Assembly (NCBI GenBank): GCA_003485955.1
Contig: DNHH01000024.1
Location: forward strand, 20,866-27,345
Direction of reading: 5' to 3'
DNA length: 6,480 nt
Origin: Opitutia bacterium
Lineage (GTDB): Bacteria; Verrucomicrobiota; Verrucomicrobiia; Opitutales; UBA953
In this document: in pieces, positions 1 through 6,082 of the stretch
How the letters are laid out: each line of letters starts with the position of its first letter
Numbering within the stretch: the first letter of the stretch is position 1
The notes under the pieces: model-generated
What the model was told of the DNA's origin: nothing
Seen by the model: only the letters and a program-made list of their open reading frames with translations
Databases searched by the model: none
Made by a program: the position numbers and the translations under genes

Positions 1-1205
1 TCCTGCACCCCGCGGTCAAGCCGTGCACCTGCAGTTGCATGCTCCATGAAGTATTCTCGCTCCCAGCGATAGAGGGCAGGGGAGAAAGGTTCAGAAAGGG
101 TAATGCCAGCTGTCTGTATGGCTGCGGCACCATCTCGATGGAGTCTGATAGCTTGCTCAATCGCTGAGGCGTACGCTGACCAAGGGAACGTCACTGCTTG
201 TGTGGTCGCCAGTAAATCCTGAGTGCCAAGGTCCTCGAGCAAGAGCACGCCTCGGTCACTATCTTCAGCAAGTACATTAGGTACATTCAGGCCTGCCTGC
301 CGTAATGTGCGCGCGATAGGACCATACAATTGATTTTCGGGCTTCGAGCCATCATCCACACACAGAATGCCTTTGCCATGGGTTGTTGATTGGCAGCGGG
401 CAAATTTCCGAGCAGAACCCCCGCGGACAATTTCTCCGCCTGCAATGAGGTCACAGTGTTGCCCCCGAGCGGCTTCTTCTAGGCTGACCGTGATCCGCGG
501 TTCGAGTTTCTTTCGAAGAGCCTCATAAGCTTCAGGCGTTCCGATGTCTTCCCATAGGATGCTGGAATCAAGAAAAGCCCGGATGCTTCCTGCTTTTTCT
601 GAGACACGGCGCAGGAAGTGCTCAACTAGGGATTCGGCAGTGGCTGGGACTGAAAGCGCGAAGCTGCGCGTGACGATACAAATACCCGTGTACTGGTATT
701 CTCCACCTTTGGCATTTAAGCGATTTCGTAGATCTGTCACGATACCTTTGTTGTCCACGCGCACGTTTGGATTGGGCCCTTTGTTGCGCACTAACAGTGT
801 CGATTCCGCCCCTGTCTTCACGTGGGTATTAAATAATGCGAGCAGGTCGCATTCTGAAAGGATGTCTCCGTTCCAAATAACTAAGTCCATATCACTTTCG
901 TTCAGTAATGGAGCGACGTTAGCCAGGCCGCCGCCCGTCTCCAGAAGTATGGGTTCGTGGACAAACGTTATCTTTGCAGTTTCAAATTCATTGGTAGGAA
1001 AGGCTGTCGCCCAAGCCTCGGCGCAGTGATGCGTATTAATGATAAACTCACCCACACCAGCTCGGATGAGGTGCCTAAGGGCACGCATGACCATCGGCTC
1101 TCCGGCAATCGGCAATAGTGGCTTTGGGGTATTATCTGTAAGTGGTTTGAGGCGAGTGCCCAAGCCTGCACCTAAGATGAATGCCTTGCGTGGAAAATTA
1201 GCCAT
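1..1205 (-). CDS. MurU-AmgK-like fusion: sugar-1-phosphate nucleotidyltransferase joined to APH-fold sugar kinase (partial, 3' end off window)
   Basis: Reading from the ATG at 1205 gives 401 codons without a stop up to the window edge. Residues 1-235 form a nucleotidyltransferase: the NTP-binding signature GAGLGTRLKPLT at 12-23 with PKP at 27-29, ETGGGL at 89-94, the metal-site NGD at 112-114, YTGI at 172-175 and WEDIGTPE at 218-225. This pattern and the short length match MurU (MurNAc-1-phosphate uridylyltransferase) better than long GlmU or GalU types. From about residue 240 a second domain begins: GGSARKFAR at 262-270 and DRGVLLLEDLGTQDLL at 317-332, which resemble the N-lobe of AmgK, the anomeric MurNAc/GlcNAc kinase. 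The catalytic loop of the kinase would lie beyond the edge. Inferred role: cytoplasmic recycling of MurNAc to UDP-MurNAc. The start overlaps the preceding regulator gene by 8 bases (ATGGCTAA) and has no Shine-Dalgarno, so translation is probably coupled. A hexose-1-phosphate nucleotidyltransferase with another sugar specificity is the main alternative. Confidence 0.85.
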   Translation of the reverse strand, partial: MANFPRKAFILGAGLGTRLKPLTDNTPKPLLPIAGEPMVMRALRHLIRAGVGEFIINTHHCAEAWATAFPTNEFETAKITFVHEPILLETGGGLANVAPLLNESDMDLVIWNGDILSECDLLALFNTHVKTGAESTLLVRNKGPNPNVRVDNKGIVTDLRNRLNAKGGEYQYTGICIVTRSFALSVPATAESLVEHFLRRVSEKAGSIRAFLDSSILWEDIGTPEAYEALRKKLEPRITVSLEEAARGQHCDLIAGGEIVRGGSARKFARCQSTTHGKGILCVDDGSKPENQLYGPIARTLRQAGLNVPNVLAEDSDRGVLLLEDLGTQDLLATTQAVTFPWSAYASAIEQAIRLHRDGAAAIQTAGITLSEPFSPALYRWEREYFMEHATAGARLDRGVQ

Positions 1206-1668
1206 GAGTACAGGTAGGACAAAGTCCGTAAATTTCTAAAACGTGCGTCAATTGAGTGAAGCCGCGTTTTTTAGCAGCGGCCTCGATGGCAGTCGTATCG
1301 CAGCTGCTCAGGCGCTCAATTTTTCCACACTTCCGGCAGACAAGGTGGTGATGGTGGTGATCCGTCGCAGCGAGTGCATACAATGAGCGACCTTTTTCTA
1401 AGGGGTGGCGCTGCACAACGCCGGCGAGTTCAAAAGCATCGAGGCTTCGGTAGACGGTAACGCGGTCAACTTTTTCAGTACCTACTTTTTGGTGTAATGT
1501 GTCAGCGGAGATTGGGACATTGGATAGGGCTAAAATACGAATCATGGCTCGCCGGGCTTCCGTAATCCGCAATCCTTTTTGCCGGAGAATCTCTACCGCT
1601 GAGGCCGAACGGTCAGGGGATTCGCTGCTACAGCAGTCGCCGTCTGGGTGGGAATGTCCGCCGTGCAC
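1198..1668 (-). CDS. Fur-family metal-responsive transcriptional regulator (Fur/Zur type)
   Basis: A 156-residue protein of normal Fur-family length. It has a winged helix at about 22-88, with the recognition segment DRVTVYRSLDAFELAGVV at 68-85, followed by the metal-binding dimerisation half. That half carries a run of five His (104-108) leading into CRKC (Cys111, Cys114), and a second CPTC pair at 150 and 153. The two pairs form the family's structural zinc site. Cys123 may add a ligand. The N-terminus is unusual: His2, His5, His7, Cys12 and Cys13 make a short metal-binding-looking tail. Whether it senses iron, zinc or another metal cannot be decided from sequence, so no symbol is given. 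The start is a GTG at 1668. It is the only standard start in this frame after an upstream TAA, although the purine-rich AGAGGAGG sits only one base before it. The gene is divergent from metX, and its last 8 bases overlap the nucleotidyltransferase-kinase gene, so the two are probably one transcript. Confidence 0.9.
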   Translation of the reverse strand: MHGGHSHPDGDCCSSESPDRSASAVEILRQKGLRITEARRAMIRILALSNVPISADTLHQKVGTEKVDRVTVYRSLDAFELAGVVQRHPLEKGRSLYALAATDHHHHHLVCRKCGKIERLSSCDTTAIEAAAKKRGFTQLTHVLEIYGLCPTCTHG

Positions 1669-1708
1669 GCCTCCTCTGATGTTGATGCTCCGACGGGGGG
1701 CAAACCTT

Positions 1709-1737
1709 CTTAGAATGTCCTTGAAAGTTTATGTCAC
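1709..1737 (-). promoter_or_regulatory. Candidate sigma70-type promoter for the Fur-family gene
   Basis: On the minus strand GTGACA (1737-1732, five of six matches to TTGACA) is followed after 17 bases by TCTAAG (1714-1709, four of six matches to TATAAT). Transcription would start near 1702 and give a leader of about 34 bases before the GTG at 1668. The spacing is ideal but the -10 is weak. The element lies in the divergent regulator/metX gap, so repression here could also affect metX. No clear Fur or Zur box was found. Confidence 0.25.
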
Positions 1738-1781
1738 GAGCGATGCTTGCCAATAGGCCTAGGTGTGGCTTGGCTGAAGGC

Positions 1782-2897
1782 ATGACGGATGACACCCCCA
1801 TTACTTCGCCCGGCCGTTCAGTCGGCGTTGTAAAGTCATACGACGTCACTTTAGGGGCGCCTTTGCGCCTTGAATTGGGTGGTACGCTTCCCTCCCTCGA
1901 TTTTCGCTATGAAACTTACGGCGTGCTTAATGCGACTCGCTCGAACGCTGTCCTTATCCCGCATGCCTTAAGCGGAGACCACCATGTAGCAGGTAAGTAT
2001 AGTTCTGAAGACGCTAAACCTGGCTGGTGGGATGCTTTTGTCGGCCCCGGCAAGATGGTTGATACCGATAAATTCTTTGTCATCGGCATTAACTGTCTTG
2101 GCGGTTGCCGTGGTTCAACTGGGCCGCTTTCCAGCGATCCTCATACAGGTAAGCCTTACGGAGGCGATTTTCCTGAAATTACCTGTGGTGATATTGTAGC
2201 CGCGCAACGCCGACTCATTGAACATTTGGGCATAAAAAAACTCCATGCCGTTGTCGGAGGATCTAAAGGCGGTATGCAGGCACTGCTTTGGGCGGCCGAT
2301 CACTCCGAAGCTGTTGATCGTATCGTCACACTTGCGTGCGGTTTGCGTCAACCCCCCCAGGCGCTTGCTTTAAACGCAATCGCCCGTGCATCCATTTTGG
2401 CTGATCCACGTTACCGCGGTGGTCACTATCGATCTGGCGAAGGTCCCGAAGATGGTTTGGCCGTAGCGCGCATGATTGGGCATGTCTCATATCTTTCCCC
2501 TGCAGCATTTGAGAAGAAGTTCGCGCGAGAAACTGTCCCAGGTGCTCAGCCTGGTGACGCGGTTTATTGGCAAATCGAAAGCTACCTTCGTCATCAAGGT
2601 GAAGCCTTTGTGCGGCGCTTCGATGCGAATACATTAATCCGCATTACGCGTGCGGTTGACCGTTTTGATCTCACGGTAAGGGCGAAAGCCGGCAAGCTCT
2701 TCAAGCCAGACGGTCCTGCAATACTTGCGGTAGCCTTCTCTACGGACGGGCTCTATCCGCCATCAGAAGTGAAGGCTATTGCTGCCGCCGCGGGGATCCG
2801 CGGTACCTATTTCGAGGTCGACACCGATGCGGGGCACGACGCTTTTCTTTTACCTAACGAAAATCTCTTTGCGCACGTGCGCGGGTTTTTGGCTTAA
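1782..2897 (+). CDS. metX: Homoserine O-acyltransferase, MetX alpha/beta-hydrolase family
   Basis: Transfers an acyl group (usually acetyl, from acetyl-CoA) to homoserine, the committed step of methionine synthesis; cytoplasmic. Family hallmarks are clear: HALSGDHHVAG, GWWDAFVGPGKMVDTDKFF, the NCLGGCRGSTGP block, KPYGGDFPEIT, and the nucleophile elbow GGSKGGMQ. With this start the triad is Ser161, Asp322 (in STDGLYPP) and His352 (in AGHDAFLLP). The Ser-Asp distance of 161 residues equals that of the Haemophilus influenzae enzyme (143 and 304). The start at 1782 (MTDDTPITS) is chosen because family members begin about 15 residues before the VGVV segment. In-frame ATGs at 1731 and 1743 would add a 17- or 13-residue extension without conserved features, and none of the three has a good ribosome binding site. 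Oddity: Lys follows the catalytic Ser where Met is usual. The acyl donor (acetyl or succinyl) and even the acceptor (homoserine or serine) vary in this family and cannot be settled here. No SAM riboswitch fits in the short upstream gap. Confidence 0.92.
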   Translation: MTDDTPITSPGRSVGVVKSYDVTLGAPLRLELGGTLPSLDFRYETYGVLNATRSNAVLIPHALSGDHHVAGKYSSEDAKPGWWDAFVGPGKMVDTDKFFVIGINCLGGCRGSTGPLSSDPHTGKPYGGDFPEITCGDIVAAQRRLIEHLGIKKLHAVVGGSKGGMQALLWAADHSEAVDRIVTLACGLRQPPQALALNAIARASILADPRYRGGHYRSGEGPEDGLAVARMIGHVSYLSPAAFEKKFARETVPGAQPGDAVYWQIESYLRHQGEAFVRRFDANTLIRITRAVDRFDLTVRAKAGKLFKPDGPAILAVAFSTDGLYPPSEVKAIAAAAGIRGTYFEVDTDAGHDAFLLPNENLFAHVRGFLA

Positions 2898-4177
2898 AGC
2901 AGCGGGGCAATCAGTCGCGCCAGTCTTTCAAGTAACTGACCTTGCCAGGTGCGTGCTCCCCGAATCAAGGACAGCGAAGGCTCTTTCGACTCTTGGGCTA
3001 GCCCTTCAATATAGCCTGCAACTTCTGTGCACAGCTGGCTTTGTTGAACAAGCACAGTGATTTCGTAGTTAAGGAATAACGAACGCATGTCGAAATTCGC
3101 CGAACCAATGAATGCTTTAGCTTTATCAATAAGTACCAGTTTGGTGTGCAGAATCCCTGGGCTATAGAAAAGAATATCGGCGCCAGCTTCTGCGAGTTTA
3201 CGTAAATAAGGACGACGGGCAAAGTCCGTCAGACGGTGATCGGATTTTCGCGGAACGATGATGCGAACTTGAATGCCTTCACGTGCTGCTCGGGTGAGTG
3301 CAGTCAGTGTGATTGCGTCTGGGATGAAGTAGGGCGTGACGATATCAATCGATGTACGTGCACTGGTAATCGCACGATTCAGGGCCTGCCAAAGAGGGTC
3401 TGATTCTGCATCAGGGCCAGAGTCAATAACCTCTGCACGGTCTTTGCCTGCCGGTGCGGCCTCTTCGCGGAGTACAGATTTTAGGTCGATTGGGTCTAGA
3501 TTTTGGGCCTGGCACCAATCTGTCAGGAAAACGTGTTCGAGGTGATTTGCGGCGGGACCTTGAATCAGAAAGGAGGCATCGCGAAAGCGCCGACGTGCTG
3601 GCATACTCCCAATATACTGTCCGCCCAAGTTCTGGCCTCCAATGATAGCAGTATTACCATCAAAAATAGCCATCTTGCGATGGTTACGCCAATTCGCTGA
3701 TCCACGTGTACGTAAAGAAAGCACTGGATTAAATCGTGCAACTTGCACTCCTGCTGCGCGTAAATCTTTCAGTCGATAATTGGGCAGCATGCGGCTGCCG
3801 ACGGCGTCGATGAGCAGTCTTACTTCAACACCTGTACGAGCCCTCGCGGCCAGCAGGGCGATGACTTCACGACCAACAATATCGTGGGCTAGAATATAGG
3901 TGCTGATGGAGATCCTTCGTTGTGCTCCTGCAATGCCGACACGTAGTGCTTTTAGCGTGTCGCTGCCATCGCGTGAGAGCAGGCCTTTGACCTGATTGCC
4001 TTCGACGCCATGCAACGGCGCGATGGCGTCGGCAATGACACGAATCGTCCGACGATTCTGGGCTAGCTGCTGATGTTTACGTCGACCGAATAAGCTCCAT
4101 AGCCACAACCCGAGTGACACAAAGAATAGGGTTAGGCAGATTTGCCAAAAGTTGAGGGCTTGGGCCCAGTGAAGCAT
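2894..4177 (-). CDS. Cardiolipin synthase-type phospholipase D protein
   Basis: A 427-residue membrane protein with two phospholipase D catalytic motifs. HxKx4D number one is His166, Lys168, Asp173 (NHRKMAIFDG, followed by IIGGQN). Number two is His344, Lys346, Asp351 (LHTKLVLIDK, followed by IGSANFDMRS). In cardiolipin synthases of this kind the two motifs form one active site that condenses two phosphatidylglycerol molecules, or a related phospholipid pair, at the cytoplasmic membrane. One hydrophobic segment is visible at about residues 10-30, followed by a GRRK basic stretch. Many ClsA proteins have two such segments, so this one is short at the N-terminus. Other bacterial PLD-family transphosphatidylases cannot be excluded, so no specific cls number is assigned. 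The ATG at 4177 has no Shine-Dalgarno sequence, and the next in-frame ATG is far inside (residue 130). The gene is separated from rpsA by a terminator, so it needs its own promoter. Its stop overlaps the metX stop on the other strand. Confidence 0.9.
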   Translation of the reverse strand: MLHWAQALNFWQICLTLFFVSLGLWLWSLFGRRKHQQLAQNRRTIRVIADAIAPLHGVEGNQVKGLLSRDGSDTLKALRVGIAGAQRRISISTYILAHDIVGREVIALLAARARTGVEVRLLIDAVGSRMLPNYRLKDLRAAGVQVARFNPVLSLRTRGSANWRNHRKMAIFDGNTAIIGGQNLGGQYIGSMPARRRFRDASFLIQGPAANHLEHVFLTDWCQAQNLDPIDLKSVLREEAAPAGKDRAEVIDSGPDAESDPLWQALNRAITSARTSIDIVTPYFIPDAITLTALTRAAREGIQVRIIVPRKSDHRLTDFARRPYLRKLAEAGADILFYSPGILHTKLVLIDKAKAFIGSANFDMRSLFLNYEITVLVQQSQLCTEVAGYIEGLAQESKEPSLSLIRGARTWQGQLLERLARLIAPLL

Positions 4178-4183
4178 TTTGGA

Positions 4184-4211
4184 AGTATGCCAATGTTTGC
4201 TTTTGGCTCAA
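4184..4211 (-). promoter_or_regulatory. Candidate promoter for the cardiolipin synthase-type gene
   Basis: On the minus strand TTGAGC (4211-4206, four of six to TTGACA) is followed after 16 bases by CATACT (4189-4184, four of six to TATAAT). It lies just after the rpsA terminator, where an independent promoter is expected. Transcription would begin about seven bases further, at or next to the ATG at 4177, so the message could be leaderless. That would agree with the absence of a ribosome binding site. Confidence 0.3.
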
Positions 4212-4216
4212 GGGTG

Positions 4217-4248
4217 CAAAAAAAGACCCCGACTTTCGTCGGGGTCTT
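4217..4248 (-). terminator. Rho-independent terminator of rpsA
   Basis: A perfect 11-base-pair stem (plus-strand arms 4223-4233 and 4238-4248, AAGACCCCGAC against GTCGGGGTCTT) closes a four-base loop, which reads GAAA on the minus strand, a stable GNRA tetraloop. On the minus strand the stem runs into a tract of seven T (4224-4218). It begins about 20 bases after the rpsA stop codon. The plus-strand side has no T tract, so termination is directional. Confidence 0.95.
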
Positions 4249-4268
4249 GTTGGGGACTGGATGAACGC

Positions 4269-5981
4269 TTAGTTGCCAGCCTTGTCGAGCAGGTCGCCGA
4301 GACTGTTGAAGTCTCCGCCGCCGAAGGAGCCGCCGCCTGTGGATTGTCCGCCTGTTGGGGCTGGACCGGTGGAAGGACCCTTGATGCGGTCGTAGTTGCT
4401 GATTTCTGCTTGGAGGCGTTCTGCGTCGTAGTTGGCTGCCTTGATGGACAGGCCGATACGGCGTTCATCTTTGTCGATCTTGATGACGCGGGCAGAAACT
4501 TCTTGGCCCGTCTTGAGGGCGTCCTTGACGTTTTCTACGCGCTCTTCCGAGATCTGGGAAACGTGTACGAGGCCATCGATGTCATCGGATAGCTCGATGA
4601 ATGCGCCAAAGTTGGCGATTTTCGAAACCTTACCTTTGACGACGTCGCCGACGTGGTACGTGCGATCAATAACAGACCATGGATCTTCCATTGTCTGTTT
4701 GATACCGAGCGAGATGCGCTGTTGGTCGACATCGACGTCGAGCACGAGCGCTTCAACTTCGTCGCCCTTCTTGAGGTGGTCGCCTGGATTTGTGATCCGG
4801 CGAGTCCAGCTCATGTCAGAGACGTGCACCATACCGTCGATACCTTCTTCGAGTTCGACGAAGGCACCGTAGTTAGTGAGGTTGCGAACCTTGCCGCGAA
4901 CGCGTGCACCCACGGGGTAGTTGTGGCGGACCATTTCCCAGGGATTGGTTTCGAGTTGGCGAACGCCGAGCGAGATTTTTTGCTCCTCGGTGTTAACGCT
5001 AAGGACGATCGCGTCGACTTCTTGGCCGACTTTAAGAACGTCGGAAGGCTTCTGAACGCGCTTAGTCCATGAGAGTTCGGAGACGTGGACGAGACCTTCG
5101 ACGCCTGTTTCAAGTTCGATGAAGGCACCGTAGGCGACCAAGTTGACGACTTTGCCGTGCACCTTAGCGCCGACAGGGAAGCGCTTCTCAATACCTTCCC
5201 AAGGGTTGGGCAGGGTCTGCTTGAGGCCGAGCGAGACGCGTTCGCGCTCGCGATCGACTTCAATGACCATAACGGTCAGCTCTTCGCCAACCTTCACAGC
5301 CTCATTGGGATGGCCGATACGACCCCAGCTCATGTCGGTGACGTGCAACAAGCCGTCGAGACCGTCGAGATCCACGAATGCACCATAGTCGGTGATATTC
5401 TTGACCACGCCGCGGCGGATTGTGCCAGGCTTGACGTCTTCGAGCAGCGTGCGGCGTTTCTCGGCGCGTTGCTCTTCGATGAGCTCGCGACGTGAGACGA
5501 CGATATTCTTCTTCTCTTTGTTAATTTTGATAATCTTGAAGTCGTAAGTTTGACCAACGTACGCATCGAGATTTTTAGGGGGAGTGACATCAATCTGCGA
5601 TGAAGGCATGAATGCATCGACGCCGACGGAGACAATTAAGCCGCCTTTGACTTTCGATTTCACGCGGCCTTGGACCACGGAGCCTTCAACGCAATTGGCT
5701 TCAATACTTTCCCATCGGCGGATTTGGAGCGCGCGATCATAGGAAACGAGAGGGGTACCTTCTTTGGTTTCGAGACGCTCGAGGTAAACATCGAGATCTT
5801 GACCAACTTGAATTTCGCCGAGGTCTGGGAATTCAGAGTGGGAGATGAATCCTTCAGATTTGCCGCCGATATCAACGACGACGAAATCTTTGCGGATTTC
5901 CATGACTTTTCCTTTGACGACCCTGTGGGCCTTGAGCGCGCCGAAACCGGATTCAGCGAGCAGTTTTTCCATGATACTCAT
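4269..5981 (-). CDS. rpsA: 30S ribosomal protein S1
   Basis: A 570-residue protein with six S1 (OB-fold) RNA-binding domains at roughly 19-87, 101-166, 186-256, 271-341, 356-428 and 443-514. E. coli S1 also has six domains and 557 residues. Domains 3-6 carry the repeated YGAF(V/I)-L and G(L/M)-HVS-SW style motifs, for example DYGAFVDL with GLLHVTDMSW, and NYGAFVEL with GMVHVSDMSW. The two N-terminal domains are the divergent pair that in E. coli S1 anchors the protein to the ribosome. The protein binds single-stranded mRNA on the small subunit and helps initiation on structured or SD-poor messages. The C-terminus (about 535-557) is a Gly/Ser/Thr-rich linker ending in a short FNSLGDLLDKAGN segment. 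The start is the ATG at 5981; another ATG three codons in is possible. There is no Shine-Dalgarno sequence. The region before the start is A-rich and a hairpin lies just upstream, suggesting translational autoregulation. A strong terminator follows. Confidence 0.97.
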   Translation of the reverse strand: MSIMEKLLAESGFGALKAHRVVKGKVMEIRKDFVVVDIGGKSEGFISHSEFPDLGEIQVGQDLDVYLERLETKEGTPLVSYDRALQIRRWESIEANCVEGSVVQGRVKSKVKGGLIVSVGVDAFMPSSQIDVTPPKNLDAYVGQTYDFKIIKINKEKKNIVVSRRELIEEQRAEKRRTLLEDVKPGTIRRGVVKNITDYGAFVDLDGLDGLLHVTDMSWGRIGHPNEAVKVGEELTVMVIEVDRERERVSLGLKQTLPNPWEGIEKRFPVGAKVHGKVVNLVAYGAFIELETGVEGLVHVSELSWTKRVQKPSDVLKVGQEVDAIVLSVNTEEQKISLGVRQLETNPWEMVRHNYPVGARVRGKVRNLTNYGAFVELEEGIDGMVHVSDMSWTRRITNPGDHLKKGDEVEALVLDVDVDQQRISLGIKQTMEDPWSVIDRTYHVGDVVKGKVSKIANFGAFIELSDDIDGLVHVSQISEERVENVKDALKTGQEVSARVIKIDKDERRIGLSIKAANYDAERLQAEISNYDRIKGPSTGPAPTGGQSTGGGSFGGGDFNSLGDLLDKAGN

Positions 5982-5986
5982 ATTAT

Positions 5987-6049
5987 TTATTTTTTATTGT
6001 GTGTCCCGGTCGTCGCGAGGACGGGTCCGGGGTTTGGTTGGGTGAACAT
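5987..6049 (-). other. Possible 20-codon leader ORF upstream of rpsA
   Basis: An ATG at 6049, preceded by AAAAGGA, opens a 20-codon frame that ends with TAA five bases before the rpsA ATG. It runs through the leader hairpin. Such placement would allow translational coupling to the SD-less rpsA start. Against it: the purine stretch is very close to the ATG, an overlapping 26-codon frame from the ATG inside the upstream palindrome is equally open, and short frames arise by chance. Recorded as a possibility only. Confidence 0.15.
6005..6031 (-). promoter_or_regulatory. Hairpin in the rpsA 5' leader
   Basis: Arms CCCGG (6005-6009) and CCGGG (6027-6031) pair, then an asymmetric internal loop (one base against three), then CGTC (6011-6014) pairs with GACG (6020-6023) around a five-base loop. 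On the rpsA transcript this GC-rich hairpin ends about 23 bases before the ATG and is followed by an unstructured A-rich stretch. It is not a terminator, because no U tract follows. It resembles in layout, not in sequence, the structured SD-less leader through which E. coli S1 represses its own translation. A regulatory role is inference. Confidence 0.45.
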
Positions 6050-6066
6050 TTCCTTTTGGAGAGTCT

Positions 6067-6082
6067 CTTGGCATATGCCAAG
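6067..6082. repeat. 16-base perfect palindrome in the rpsA upstream region
   Basis: CTTGGCATATGCCAAG is fully self-complementary. It lies in the 163-base gap between rpsA and the upstream gene, about 85 bases before the rpsA start, in a position where an operator or promoter-overlapping site could act. By simple expectation a palindrome of this length occurs about 0.1 times in a window this size, so it is suggestive but not decisive. In RNA it could also form a short hairpin. I do not recognise the binding protein. Confidence 0.4.

Noticed and set aside
544..1029. A 161-codon plus-strand frame within the left gene
   Set aside because: The minus strand here encodes a nucleotidyltransferase-kinase with clear family motifs. 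The plus-strand product has no recognisable domain and is rich in Arg and Ser as antisense shadows often are.
1361..1400. Repetitive GTG/GAT triplets as a microsatellite
   Set aside because: They simply encode the five-His metal-binding run of the Fur-family protein.
1669..1781. Possible SAM riboswitch, Fur box or Zur box between the regulator and metX
   Set aside because: The gap is too short for a SAM riboswitch and shows no long paired stems. No stretch resembles the usual Fur or Zur palindromes.
2871..2890. GCGCACGTGCGC palindrome followed by GGG and five T at the end of metX, looking like a terminator
   Set aside because: As a hairpin it has only four base pairs around a four-base loop, a GGG gap separates it from the T run, and it lies in conserved coding sequence before the stop. 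It is unlikely to terminate transcription efficiently.
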